A stretch of 32,609 nt of DNA from Nitrososphaerota archaeon (GTDB lineage: Archaea > Thermoproteota > Nitrososphaeria > Nitrososphaerales > Nitrosopumilaceae): NCBI GenBank assembly GCA_022574415.1, contig JACZSC010000005.1:1-32609 (forward strand), given 5' to 3'. Every line of letters begins with the position of its first letter. Position 1 is the first letter of the stretch. This document shows, one piece after another, positions 23,420-31,065 of this stretch. The notes beneath the pieces were generated by a model. It searched no databases. It was not told where the DNA came from and was given only the letters and a program-made list of their open reading frames with translations. A program made the position numbers and the translations under genes.

Positions 23420-23995
23420 CTAGAGCCTTTTTTCCATTTTTTTTCTTCTAGAGATAAACACTGAAATCCCTACAAGTATAATCGCACCAACTTCCATCAA
23501 GATCCAATCGGCTCCTTGGAATGTGGTTAATTCATTGGTGAATGGTGTGAAAAATGGAAATCCAGCTGTTCCAGTCAATAGGATATCATACGAAATGTGT
23601 GAAAGAACAGCTGCAAAAGCGATGGCCCCAAGCAGATAGTCTCTTTTTCCGAAAACCATCATCATTACAAAGATAGCAATAATGCCAAATGAAACTGAAT
23701 GGGCCATTCTGGGTACGATCTCTATACCCAAGAACTGAATCAGATGGTCAGCGTCTAAGATAATTGAAAAAATCCCACCCAGCAAAAAATACCTTAGACT
23801 TAAAGTTACTATTCCAACCATCATTCCCAATACTATATGACCTGTAACGTGTTCTATTGTGACATTGCTGACTTCCAAAGGGCTACCAATAATATCAGCC
23901 TCGGGAGAAGATAATCCAATTAGAGAAAAGGCAGCTGCAAGAGCACCATAAAGAATTGATGTTTTTATGATGAATGGAAAATTTTTCGAATGCAT
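23420..23995 (-). CDS. YdjM/DUF457-type membrane-bound hydrolase-like protein
   Basis: The 191-residue product has about five hydrophobic segments with a scattered set of His and Asp: HVTGHIVLG near 49, ILDADHLIQFLG near 79, RMAHSVSFG near 95 and SHISYDILLTGTAGFPFFTPF near 132. The 'D.DH' and following His are the hallmark of the YdjM/DUF457 family of membrane-bound metal-dependent hydrolases, whose substrate is poorly known. Start ATG 23995 gives MHSKNF ahead of the first segment. It lies on the opposite strand to its secreted-protein neighbours. Confidence 0.7.
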   Translation of the reverse strand: MHSKNFPFIIKTSILYGALAAAFSLIGLSSPEADIIGSPLEVSNVTIEHVTGHIVLGMMVGIVTLSLRYFLLGGIFSIILDADHLIQFLGIEIVPRMAHSVSFGIIAIFVMMMVFGKRDYLLGAIAFAAVLSHISYDILLTGTAGFPFFTPFTNELTTFQGADWILMEVGAIILVGISVFISRRKKMEKRL

Positions 23996-24252
23996 GGTTG
24001 ATAAAATAAAATTTGAGATAAATGAATCTTAATACTGAAAATTGTTAATTCGTAGCTCGTCCTATACTTAACACAGAAGACAAAAAAAAAATAACTGAAG
24101 GTTTAGACCCGGTTTAAGGTATCAGACAACGAGATAATCTGTAACGGTCTGGGGCTATATGAGTTGGGCCAAAAAAATTCCAGCGAGTCATCACTTCAGT
24201 CATACTTCATTTACAAACACCAATTATTAGAGTAAATTTGTAGACTAATTCT

Positions 24253-24648
24253 ATGACTAAATGGAAAGCACTTAGGGCCACGTTCCCTGATGATGAGTTT
24301 GAGGAAATTAAGAGAATAAGGGACAAGTACGATATCAGTTACAACGAGATTATTCGTAGTGGGGTAAAATTCTACATTGGCTTGACATTGATAAAAGAAT
24401 TGTTAGCCTCTACTGGTATTGCCAAGAGCCTTCAAATACACGGTAAAAAACTAAGTGAGCATCTTACCAGCCGTCAATATCAGTCAAAAATGGAGCAAAA
24501 AATTACGAGTCTAATCAAAGTAGTCGCAGTTGATCTTATTGAGAAGGCTATCGAGTTTGAAGAACGCACTGCTTCCCTAAGAATGGATAGAAAGGTTGGT
24601 AGACCCAAGAAGAAACGCAAAGTTGGAAGACCAACGCAGTACGATTAG
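24253..24648 (+). CDS. ribbon-helix-helix protein with C-terminal AT-hooks
   Basis: The N-terminal 40 residues (WKALRATFPDDEFEEIKRI, then ISYNEIIRSGVKFYI) look like a ribbon-helix-helix or related DNA-binding dimerisation fold. A central helical region of about 65 residues follows. The last 20 residues hold two AT-hook cores, VGRPKKKR and VGRPTQ, joined as RKVGRPKKKRKVGRP. AT-hooks insert into the minor groove of AT-rich DNA. The 131-residue protein is thus probably a DNA-bending or chromatin protein. The next gene, about 107 bases downstream, also codes for AT-hooks. Confidence 0.65.
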   Translation: MTKWKALRATFPDDEFEEIKRIRDKYDISYNEIIRSGVKFYIGLTLIKELLASTGIAKSLQIHGKKLSEHLTSRQYQSKMEQKITSLIKVVAVDLIEKAIEFEERTASLRMDRKVGRPKKKRKVGRPTQYD

Positions 24649-24755
24649 GGGGTAAATTTTTAGACAAATTTCCCTTTGATACAATGCCAAGAACGCTAGC
24701 TACAGGATGAATTGGTCTACAAAATTCTACTAATAATTATACAATTACATCAATA

Positions 24756-25211
24756 ATGGTAAAAATGGATTTTGATGAACAAGGAAGAAGAACCTCAAAC
24801 TATGGCCAGCTTTTAGTGATGTCAGAGCGTGGTAGAGGAAGACCAAAAAAACTTGATACAACAGAGTTAGACCAGATTGCTCTAAGCAAACCAGCTAATG
24901 ATTGTCCACCGTTACAACAAAAACGTAGTAGAGGAAGACCAAGAAAGAATCCAGTTGAAGTAGAGAATCAAGTTCCAAGCAAACCAGCAAGCAACTTTTT
25001 AATCCAGAAACGTGATAGAGAAATAACAAGAAAGAATCCAATTGAATCAGAAATTCAAATAAATCTCAAGGAAAATTATATTTCGGATGTCAAAGAAAAA
25101 TTAAAACTACTTGAATCCATCACTAATGGATATAGGGAAATTGAAAGAATAGATGAAGCGACTCAAAAAAACGTAGAGAAATTATGTGTCATGACACACA
25201 ATTCAAAGTAA
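24756..25211 (+). CDS. AT-hook protein
   Basis: The 151-residue product has two clear AT-hooks, ERGRGRPKK near 29 and KRSRGRPRKNP near 56, and a third, degraded one, KRDREITRKNP near 88, in which the RGRP core has become REIT. Spacing between hooks is about 27-32 residues, and the linkers share 'SKPA' (LSKPANDC, PSKPASNF), so the region arose by internal repeat. The C-terminal 50 residues form a probable helix/coiled coil (VKEKLKLLESITNGYREIERIDE). A TATA-like AATAATTATACA lies about 25 bases before the ATG. Partner of the gene just upstream by context. Confidence 0.65.
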   Translation: MVKMDFDEQGRRTSNYGQLLVMSERGRGRPKKLDTTELDQIALSKPANDCPPLQQKRSRGRPRKNPVEVENQVPSKPASNFLIQKRDREITRKNPIESEIQINLKENYISDVKEKLKLLESITNGYREIERIDEATQKNVEKLCVMTHNSK

Positions 25212-25234
25212 TCGTACCTATTGCTTTTTTATTA

Positions 25235-25250
25235 ACATTTGATACGAACT
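25235..25250 (+). repeat. ACATTTGATACGAACT dispersed repeat, exact copy
   Basis: Identical to the copy at 2890. It is followed by ATTAACGGGTCC and a small hairpin, AGACC at 25270-25274 with GGTCT at 25285-25289. Another copy begins 90 bases downstream. Confidence 0.75.
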
Positions 25251-25324
25251 ATTAACGGGTCCAAAATAAGACCAACAGTGGTGCGGTCTCAATAGATTCG
25301 GACAATATTGTACTGTATCTTGAA

Positions 25325-25340
25325 CCATTTGATACGAACT
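25325..25340 (+). repeat. CCATTTGATACGAACT dispersed repeat
   Basis: One base differs from the consensus (first A to C). It lies 90 bases after the copy at 25235 and 66 bases before the start of the LamG-like gene. A separate TATA-like ATATTAAAAAACAATA follows at about 25370-25385. Confidence 0.7.
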
Positions 25341-25405
25341 GTTAATGAATCTTGGAATCAATTATGAGAAATATTAAAAAACAATAAGATATCATTAAGC
25401 TAGAT

Positions 25406-26842
25406 TTGAAAGATTCCAAGGTAGTATGGGCTTTATCATTTTCATTCTTTCTCTTATTTTCAATAAATTCGAGTTCAGTTTATGCCCAAAGCTCATCCGA
25501 GTCCATCAATCTGTCTGAATGGACAACCTATACTGGAGAAAGCATTCTAACCGATCCCATTGCTCAAAAAATCCTTGAAAATATTGAGATTTCAAAACAA
25601 ATACTTTACGACCTTCAAAATCCACAAAGAATAATGACTGAACACCAGATATTCATTGAAGAGCAAAGAAAGATCGTGCAGCAACAACTTCAGGAAGAAC
25701 TAGACAGAATGAACAAAAGAGATGCTGATAAAACTCCCCGTGCAGCCTTTGAAAAAATGGTAGCAAAATATCCTGCACAGTATCATGATTATCTTTGGGA
25801 GCTTTTTGATTATTTTTACTCCAAGGTGACAACTGCAAGAGAATATCGTGACAATTTTTTAGCCCATGGTGGTTCATATCTTGAAGCTCAACAGGTCTTC
25901 ATTGAATATGCCGCCATTACAAAAGCTGAAAGAATTCAGTTTGCCCATGAAACGGCTCTAAAATACGGGCTGATTAACAAAGTTTCAAACATTGATCATT
26001 TCAATGCACTACCAACCCAGACAAAACAAGCTTTTGTCTCATACATGGATTCCAAAGGGTTAGGTGAATTTGCTATGAATCCAATGTATGATATAGAATC
26101 TGTAACTAATGAAGTAACTCAAGAACAAAAATCTGAGACAATAACAATTGATTATTCTGAGGATACAAATGGTTTAGAGCAAATCTTTGAAATCAATTCT
26201 GAAGAAAATGATCTCGTTCAGCTTACCGTCGAAGAACCTGTCTCTCTAACGGTGAAGGAATATAATGGCTACAATTATAGAATTTTTGAAAGCCAGATTA
26301 TACAATACCATTTATCAAAATTAATGAATGATGCTTCAGAATTTACTGTATCTGCTTGGGTAAAACCAGATTATAGTTCCGGTTCATCTGAATTTACTGT
26401 TCTAAGTAAGGAGAATGCATTCAAGCTATCAATTAACAACATCAACACACCAGAAAATATTGTAAAATTTTCCGTTTTTAATGGGTTCAAGTGGACAACA
26501 ATAGAATCCTATTCTATTGTTGAAGAGGAATGGAGCCACGTTGCAGCCAAACTTGATGGACAAACCATTAGTCTTTACCTAAATGGAAACTTGGAAGCCA
26601 CAAAACAGATCGAGAAAATTCCAATCTTGAACTCATATGGATATGTTGAATTTGTTCCAATTGATGGAATTTCTTCTGATTCTGCCATTCTTTTTGGAGC
26701 CCAACAAACATCAAGAACGGATGATGTGTCAACTCACGGATTCTTTTCTGGACAAATAGATGAGATTATTATTGATAATCACAGCTTTACAGACGAGGAA
26801 ATTGTTGAACTTTGCAAAAAAAGCCCCTACTTTTCAGCATAA
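25406..26842 (+). CDS. secreted protein with C-terminal LamG/ConA-like domain
   Basis: The 478-residue product begins at TTG 25406, with a signal peptide (ALSFSFFLLFSINSSSVYAQS, residues about 9-29). Residues 45-230 are helical and charged, with no family I recognise. Residues about 290-478 are a concanavalin-like LamG-type domain: FTVSAWVKPDYSSGSSEFT, EEEWSHVAAKLDGQTISLYLNGN and IDEIIIDNHSFTDEEI follow the 'sv.aWvkp.....w.hva...dg..l.LYvnG' pattern. Such domains bind carbohydrates or proteins. A TATA-like sequence about 26-36 bases upstream supports the start. No anchor is seen. Confidence 0.75.
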   Translation: MKDSKVVWALSFSFFLLFSINSSSVYAQSSSESINLSEWTTYTGESILTDPIAQKILENIEISKQILYDLQNPQRIMTEHQIFIEEQRKIVQQQLQEELDRMNKRDADKTPRAAFEKMVAKYPAQYHDYLWELFDYFYSKVTTAREYRDNFLAHGGSYLEAQQVFIEYAAITKAERIQFAHETALKYGLINKVSNIDHFNALPTQTKQAFVSYMDSKGLGEFAMNPMYDIESVTNEVTQEQKSETITIDYSEDTNGLEQIFEINSEENDLVQLTVEEPVSLTVKEYNGYNYRIFESQIIQYHLSKLMNDASEFTVSAWVKPDYSSGSSEFTVLSKENAFKLSINNINTPENIVKFSVFNGFKWTTIESYSIVEEEWSHVAAKLDGQTISLYLNGNLEATKQIEKIPILNSYGYVEFVPIDGISSDSAILFGAQQTSRTDDVSTHGFFSGQIDEIIIDNHSFTDEEIVELCKKSPYFSA

Positions 26843-26855
26843 GCTATTCAAATTT

Positions 26856-26897
26856 ACATTTGATAGAAACTGGTTGATCCTGAAAATTCTTAATTCT
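26856..26897 (+). repeat. composite dispersed repeat ahead of purC
   Basis: ACATTTGATAGAAACT (26856-26871, two mismatches) is followed by GGTTGATCCTG and then AAAATTCTTAATTCTTAG (26883-26900). This is the only place where both repeat families lie in this order and close together. The copy at 2890 is followed by the same ATCCTGAAAAT but lacks the ATTCTTA tandem. Confidence 0.6.
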
Positions 26898-26957
26898 TAG
26901 GCACGATAAGCAGTCAGTTAAATAATATTTGCATGATAATAAAACCAGGTTTTCTAA

Positions 26958-27782
26958 TTGAAGTTCTTAGGTTCAGGAAAAGTAAAGGATATCTATGCAC
27001 TCGAGGATGGAATTCTACTCTTCAAATTTAGTGATAGAGTTTCTGCATATGATGTAAAATTCAATGAAGATATTCCCAAAAAAGGTGAAGTACTCTGTAA
27101 ATTTGCCGAATTTTGGTTTAATGAACTCAAAACCCCAAATCACTTTGTAAAACGAAAATCTGATACTGAAATTATAGTTAAAAAAATGGAAATGCTTCCA
27201 ATTGAGTGTGTTGTTAGGGGTTATTTTTATGGAAGTTTAGTAAATAGGTGGAAAAATGGTAATGTGAAATTACCTTCTGGAACTGACACACGATTAGCTG
27301 CAAAATTACTTGAACCAATTTTTGATCCTACAACAAAAGCTGAACATGATATTCCAATTACCAAACAAATGGCAATAGATAAAAAATTGGTTTCAGAGGA
27401 AGAATACAATTGGTTATCAAGAACTTCTATTGAAATCTACAAACAAATGGCGGTAATAGCAGAAAAAGCAGAATTTATTCTAGCTGATCTTAAATTAGAA
27501 TTTGGGAAATCAGATGACAAAATTCTATTAGGGGATTCTGTGGGTCCAGATGAGTATAGATTGTGGCCAAAATCAGATTATGAAATAGGGAAAATACAAG
27601 AAGCATACGACAAACAATTACTAAGAGATTGGTTAACTGAGCATGGATATCAAAAACAATTTGATGATGCGAGAGCAGCAGGAAAAAATCCAATAGCACC
27701 ACAAATACCAACTGAATTAATTAACAAAATGACCGAACGATATGTTACATCCTATGAAAGCCTGACTGGCAACACTCTTTAG
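26958..27782 (+). CDS. purC: PurC, SAICAR synthetase
   Basis: PurC joins aspartate to CAIR with ATP. The 274-residue product has the expected opening [31 protein letters not shown], then [14 protein letters not shown], the KAEHDIPIT-type region and the late [15 protein letters not shown] motif. Start is TTG 26958; no ATG is close. AT-rich TTAAATAATATTT about 30-40 bases upstream is a probable TATA box. It is separated from purF by about 5.8 kb of accessory genes. Confidence 0.95.
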   Translation: MKFLGSGKVKDIYALEDGILLFKFSDRVSAYDVKFNEDIPKKGEVLCKFAEFWFNELKTPNHFVKRKSDTEIIVKKMEMLPIECVVRGYFYGSLVNRWKNGNVKLPSGTDTRLAAKLLEPIFDPTTKAEHDIPITKQMAIDKKLVSEEEYNWLSRTSIEIYKQMAVIAEKAEFILADLKLEFGKSDDKILLGDSVGPDEYRLWPKSDYEIGKIQEAYDKQLLRDWLTEHGYQKQFDDARAAGKNPIAPQIPTELINKMTERYVTSYESLTGNTL

Positions 27783-27919
27783 CTCGAATTTTACTTTTTG
27801 TTGATAAATAATTTTTTCATTTTTGCGTCTTTAGACCTATCATGACCCTGAAAATGCTAATATTTTCCCCAGACCTTTTATTACTAAAATTCGAAATTAT
27901 TATTATTTTCTTGATAGCA

Positions 27920-27978
27920 TAACTAAATAGTTAGTATTATTATCATTATAATTATAGCGGTTATGATTTTTTCATAAC
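27920..27978. promoter_or_regulatory. two palindromes ahead of an HTH regulator gene
   Basis: The 272-base gap before the gene at 28055 holds TAACTA-AA-TAGTTA (27920-27933) and GTTATGA-TTTTT-TCATAAC (27960-27978). Both are perfect inverted repeats of the size bound by dimeric winged-helix regulators. A TATA-like ATATGATATAAG follows at about 28009-28020. They are candidate operators, perhaps for self-regulation; this is inference. Confidence 0.5.
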
Positions 27979-28054
27979 GGAAAAAAATTGATGCGACAGG
28001 ACAAAAAAATATGATATAAGGAACTTTTAGATCACATATGCAAAAACAAAATAC

Positions 28055-28564
28055 ATGTCAATATTAGCAGAAAAACAAATTCAAGTTAATCGTATTCTTA
28101 CACTAAATTCAAATCAAGCTCGTGCAATTGAAGATCCTGCAAGGGCAGCAATTATAAAAATTCTATACAAAAAAGCACTTTCTGCTGACCAAATTAGAAA
28201 CAAACTTCATAAATCTGGACACAAAAAAGCGTTAACTACAATTCGTCATCACCTTGAAATTCTCAAAAAAACTGGTTTGATTGAAATTGTGAGGATGGAA
28301 GAAACACGTGGTGCAGTAACAAAATTTTATAGCACTTCAACAAAGCTTTTGGGATTTGACATCCCTGATGATTTTGAAATCAAATACTCTTCAGTGATTA
28401 AGAATACTTCAACAAAGATGAAAAAGCTGCTCAAAGGAATATCCTCAAAAACAATAGTTAAAACAAAAAACCAAAAGAAAAATGATACAGAATACTCTCA
28501 ATACCTTATGATAGAAATTATAAATCGTGCTGTAACAAATGTTCTAGAAAATGGACACAAATAA
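28055..28564 (+). CDS. ArsR-like winged-helix transcription regulator
   Basis: The 169-residue product has a winged helix-turn-helix in residues about 20-105: IEDPARAAIIKILYKKALSADQIRNKL, then TTIRHHLEILKKTGLIEIVR and a wing with GAVTKFYSTS. This is the ArsR/HTH_20 pattern. The C-terminal 60 residues are basic (MKKLLKGISSKTIVKTKNQKK) and end in a helix; no metal-binding Cys are present, so it is not a metal sensor of the classical type. Two palindromes lie in its upstream gap. Target genes unknown; the PPOX-family gene downstream is a candidate. Confidence 0.75.
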   Translation: MSILAEKQIQVNRILTLNSNQARAIEDPARAAIIKILYKKALSADQIRNKLHKSGHKKALTTIRHHLEILKKTGLIEIVRMEETRGAVTKFYSTSTKLLGFDIPDDFEIKYSSVIKNTSTKMKKLLKGISSKTIVKTKNQKKNDTEYSQYLMIEIINRAVTNVLENGHK

Positions 28565-28674
28565 TCACCTCAAATAATAATTATAATCAGAAAACTCTAA
28601 AGTACTTAAAACTTGAACAAAAACATCACTATGATGGAACGGTTACCAACAATATGGAGATATGAACAATAAAA

Positions 28675-29082
28675 TTGGAGCAAAAGGCCATCGATCTCTT
28701 AAAAGGTAAGAATCTTGTATTTATTGCAACATTAATGAAGGATGGTTCCCCCCAACTGTCTCCAGTGTGGGCCGATTATGAAGATGGATCTGTAATGATA
28801 AACACTGCTGAAGGAAGAATAAAACACAAAAACGTTCTAAACGATACTAGGGTAGCTGTTTCTGTTGTTGCAAATGAAAATCCTTTGGATATGATAACAA
28901 TTCGCGGCAAAGTTGTTGAAATTTTACCAGATTATGATTACGCACACATAAACAAACTAACTAAAAAATACATGGGAGTAGAAAACTATCCATTTCGTAG
29001 AGAAGGTGAAAAAAGAATTGTTTTCAAAATCAAACCCGACAAAGTTTTTGTTTTACCAGAATTAAAAATGAATCATGACTAA
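28675..29082 (+). CDS. PPOX-family flavin/F420-binding protein
   Basis: The 135-residue product fits the pyridoxamine-5'-phosphate-oxidase-like split-barrel family: KNLVFIATLMKDGSPQLSPVWADYEDGSVMINTAEGRIKHKN is the typical 'a.lat...dG.p..sPvw...dg..i.i.t....rK..nl'. DPRV-type NDTRVAVSVVANENP and a closing IKPDKVFVLPE follow. Members use FMN or F420; in thaumarchaea, which make F420, an F420-dependent reductase is possible. Start TTG 28675 is preceded by no ATG in frame. A palindrome follows 13 bases after the stop and may mark the end of the transcript. Confidence 0.8.
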   Translation: MEQKAIDLLKGKNLVFIATLMKDGSPQLSPVWADYEDGSVMINTAEGRIKHKNVLNDTRVAVSVVANENPLDMITIRGKVVEILPDYDYAHINKLTKKYMGVENYPFRREGEKRIVFKIKPDKVFVLPELKMNHD

Positions 29083-29094
29083 AGATTTATTATA

Positions 29095-29116
29095 TTTCTA
29101 AATTCGAATTTAGAAA
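29095..29116. repeat. TTCGAA-centred 22-base palindrome, copy 1
   Basis: The left arm TTTCTAAATTC and right arm GAATTTAGAAA form a perfect palindrome 13 bases after the PPOX gene stop and 68 bases before the 3' end of the convergent basic-protein gene. It lies where two convergent transcripts should end. Confidence 0.75.
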
Positions 29117-29183
29117 CATTAAATTTCCATACTAGTAAATCATATACAAATAAAAAAAATTTAAAAAAAGAAAATTGAGGCGT

Positions 29184-29414
29184 TTAACGTCGACGACGTT
29201 TCGCACTGCGTTTTCCAGCGGCTCGGCGTTTACTGCCTCTCTTTTTTCCGCCAGTACTTCGTCTTCTTTTCGTTGCGCCTTTTTTAGCTGTAGCACGTCG
29301 TCTCTTTCGTGTTGCAGATTTTTTGCGAGCTGCATCTTTTGCTGCTGCATTTCGCTTACGCGTTCTAGCTGCTTTTTGCGCAGCTGCTTTGCGTCTAGCT
29401 TTTGAAATTGCCAT
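29184..29414 (-). CDS. Lys/Arg/Ala-rich chromatin-like protein
   Basis: The 76-residue product starts MAISKARRKAAAQKAARTRK and is almost wholly Lys, Arg, Ala, with a few Ser, Gly and Thr; it has no acidic residues save one Asp and ends AKRRRR. This is the make-up of histone H1 tails and of the small basic DNA-binding proteins of several archaea. It probably coats DNA or RNA. The base composition is far richer in GC than its surroundings because of its Ala and Arg codons. CTACATAAGAC, centred 26 bases upstream, is a likely TATA box. Longer frames in the other readings are shadows of its repetitive codons. Confidence 0.75.
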   Translation of the reverse strand: MAISKARRKAAAQKAARTRKRNAAAKDAARKKSATRKRRRATAKKGATKRRRSTGGKKRGSKRRAAGKRSAKRRRR

Positions 29415-29526
29415 TGATAATTTGTGTGTCTATTGTGTCTTATGTAGTACAAGTCACGAAATTTTGTTCAGTTAATACATTTTTTTGACAAGAATTTTAA
29501 TTTCAATCACAAATTTTGATGTGATC

Positions 29527-30012
29527 TTAACAATTAATTATACAAACAATGCCAATGTCCATTGAAGATTGCTCTTTTGTTGGCAAGATACCTATCTTAT
29601 ATTGTTTATTTTCATCGTAAGGGATATCAAATTGTGTAGTAAATGATATTGGTACTTGTTGCTCTAACATATCATTAAGTAAATCATTCTCTGAAAAATT
29701 GCCATAAACAGGTTGAAACTTAGCATCATTTTCGTCGATGATGTAGAACTGTCCTCCATTCATTCTGGTCGATTCTTTACCTAAATTTTCTGCAATAATA
29801 CTAATCTGAACAAAAGTATGTTCAGGACTAGTTTTTTCATCACCATTATGCTCTCCAATGTGTTCGATAATGTATTTTACAGGCCCAACTTGGACAGATT
29901 CACCTCCACTTACATAGATAAAATTTGGTTGAAATTCAAGATAATATGCTATTGCAAACCCAATTGATACAGTTATGCCAACTACAACTGCAATAATGAA
30001 CACTCTAACCAT
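29527..30012 (-). CDS. membrane-anchored DUF4352-like protein
   Basis: The 161-residue product has an N-terminal membrane helix (FIIAVVVGITVSIGFAIAY, residues 5-23) and an outer beta-sandwich domain with VQVGPVKYIIEHIGEHNGD, FVQISIIAENLGKESTRMNGGQFYIID and ISFTTQFDIPYDE, in line with DUF4352 (an immunoglobulin-like telobox-protein domain). Two Cys close to the end (IVCIINC) could form a disulfide. Function unknown. Confidence 0.65.
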   Translation of the reverse strand: MVRVFIIAVVVGITVSIGFAIAYYLEFQPNFIYVSGGESVQVGPVKYIIEHIGEHNGDEKTSPEHTFVQISIIAENLGKESTRMNGGQFYIIDENDAKFQPVYGNFSENDLLNDMLEQQVPISFTTQFDIPYDENKQYKIGILPTKEQSSMDIGIVCIINC

Positions 30013-30078
30013 TTCGTTAGTTAATTTTCAATCTTTACACTATATTTTCTTTTTAGGTTGAAACAGCAGTTTACGCTT

Positions 30079-30258
30079 AAAAGCTAAACCCCTTACCAAA
30101 AAACTTTGTTTACGAATGATGTGATTTTTCCAAAAATCATGATTTTTGGTGGGGGTTTAACACTTGTTCGTAAATAATACAGACAAGCCTAAAACCACCT
30201 AGATAACTCATCTCAATTTGGGCGATCATTTTTTCATAGGCTCAAAAGTTAAACCCCT
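30079..30258. repeat. nested inverted repeats flanked by a direct repeat
   Basis: AAAAGCTAAACCCCT (30079-30093) and AAAAGTTAAACCCCT (30244-30258) are 15-base direct repeats with one mismatch. Between them are TTTACGAA (30109-30116) and TTCGTAAA (30167-30174) as outer arms, GGGGTTTA (30152-30159) pairing with TAAACCCC (30085-30092), and the perfect 20-base palindrome CCAAAAATCATGATTTTTGG (30130-30149). The second direct repeat overlaps the stop codon of the minus-strand gene at 30257. No gene is seen inside. Confidence 0.65.
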
Positions 30259-30481
30259 AAATATTGATCCCAAAATTTTGATCGATCTCTACCAATTGAG
30301 GTCCAATTATAAGAAACGTACCGATTTGAATAACTGTTAACAAAATTCCAAATTGAAGACAAAATTTTGCTAATCTCGGATCATCATTTTTAAGAATAAA
30401 GTATGCAATTACACTCCCAATTATCCCAAAAAAATTGGGTAGCAAAATCCACCAAAGGCTTCGTTGTCTTTCAGGATGCAT
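30257..30481 (-). CDS. small two-helix membrane protein
   Basis: The 74-residue product begins MHPERQRSLWWILLPNFF and has two membrane helices (residues about 8-30 and 43-63) linked by a charged loop, KNDDPRLAKF. This is a helical hairpin with both ends inside or outside together. I do not recognise the family. It follows the zinc-ribbon gene at 30502 by 20 bases on the same strand and is probably co-transcribed with it. Confidence 0.6.
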   Translation of the reverse strand: MHPERQRSLWWILLPNFFGIIGSVIAYFILKNDDPRLAKFCLQFGILLTVIQIGTFLIIGPQLVEIDQNFGINI

Positions 30482-30501
30482 GATATGATGCCTATTTAGG
30501 G

Positions 30502-30747
30502 CTATTTAGAATCTAACTTTTTTCGAATTTGTGTAATTTCAATTTCTACAGTTTCAAGAGGGTCTTGAACCTGGTTTCTTTTTATGGAAAACATTTTTGG
30601 TCTATCAAAATCATTTGTACAATCTGGACACGCATATACCAACACTCGATATTCATTAGGTGCCTTTGGGTTTGATAATCTTGGATAATAAACCAGTCTT
30701 GCACCACAATCTACACAATATCTGTTGGCCCTTCTAGTTCTGGCCAA
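30502..30747 (-). CDS. zinc-ribbon protein (81 aa)
   Basis: The product starts MARTRRANRYCVDCGARLVYY and has a second knuckle, YACPDCTNDF, so two CxxC pairs about 29 residues apart form a zinc ribbon. The basic N-terminus suggests nucleic acid or ribosome contact. The C-terminal half (SIKRNQVQDPLETVEIEITQIRKKLDSK) forms a charged helix. Such small ribbons are common in archaea; the exact partner is unknown. Confidence 0.65.
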   Translation of the reverse strand: MARTRRANRYCVDCGARLVYYPRLSNPKAPNEYRVLVYACPDCTNDFDRPKMFSIKRNQVQDPLETVEIEITQIRKKLDSK

Positions 30748-30834
30748 AGTAAACCTCCTGCATTATTGGTAATATGAGATCAAATATTAGATCCTTCCAG
30801 TCTAACAGAATACACTAACTAGTTTCAAACGATC

Positions 30835-30864
30835 AATATTTCATAATTCGAATTTAGAAATATT
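30835..30864. repeat. TTCGAA-centred palindrome, copy 2 (imperfect)
   Basis: A 30-base inverted repeat with arms starting AATATTTC and ending GAAATATT; the inner right arm GAATTTAGAAA matches the other copies exactly, the left arm differs at two positions. It is 39 bases from copy 3. Confidence 0.65.
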
Positions 30865-30903
30865 CTATTTTTAACCATTCAGTAACCTCCCATTTAAAAT
30901 TTA

Positions 30904-30931
30904 ATGTTTCTAAATTCGAATTTAGAAACAT
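30904..30931. repeat. TTCGAA-centred 28-base perfect palindrome, copy 3
   Basis: Arms ATGTTTCTAAATTC and GAATTTAGAAACAT are exact reverse complements. It lies 5 bases beyond the 3' end of tRNA-Asn (in the tRNA's direction of transcription), so it could end tRNA transcription, be a processing signal or be an insertion target. Confidence 0.75.
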
Positions 30932-30936
30932 ATATG

Positions 30937-31010
30937 CGCCGCCCACCAGACTTGAACTGGCGACCAACGGATTAACAGTCCGACGCTCTACCACGCTGAG
31001 CTAGGGCGGC
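30937..31010 (-). tRNA. tRNA-Asn (anticodon GTT)
   Basis: On the minus strand a full cloverleaf can be drawn: acceptor stem GCCGCCC with GGGCGGC, D arm GCTC-loop-GAGC, anticodon arm with loop CTGTTAA (anticodon GTT), five-base variable loop TGGTC, T arm GCCAG-TTCAAGT-CTGGT, discriminator G. Length is 74 bases. The CCA end is not encoded. The first anticodon-stem pair is a T-T mismatch and one T-stem pair is G-T. No intron is seen. Confidence 0.93.
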
Positions 31011-31065
31011 AACAAATTTGTACTTTGATAAATGCGATTTAATCCTTGCTAAGTTAGTAGCTTGA

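Noticed and set aside
24100-24205. Possible C/D-box small RNA on the minus strand (GTGATGA and CTGA boxes)
   Set aside because: Boxes are about 70 bases apart, internal boxes are weak and no terminal stem is seen; chance occurrence is likely.
25235-25340. Two repeats 90 bases apart as a CRISPR remnant
   Set aside because: Repeats are only 16 bases, the spacing is too long, there are just two units and no cas genes are present.
29132-29452. Long frames over the basic protein gene on both strands
   Set aside because: They are shadows of the repetitive Lys/Arg/Ala codons; only the frame at 29184-29414 on the minus strand gives a sensible product with a promoter.
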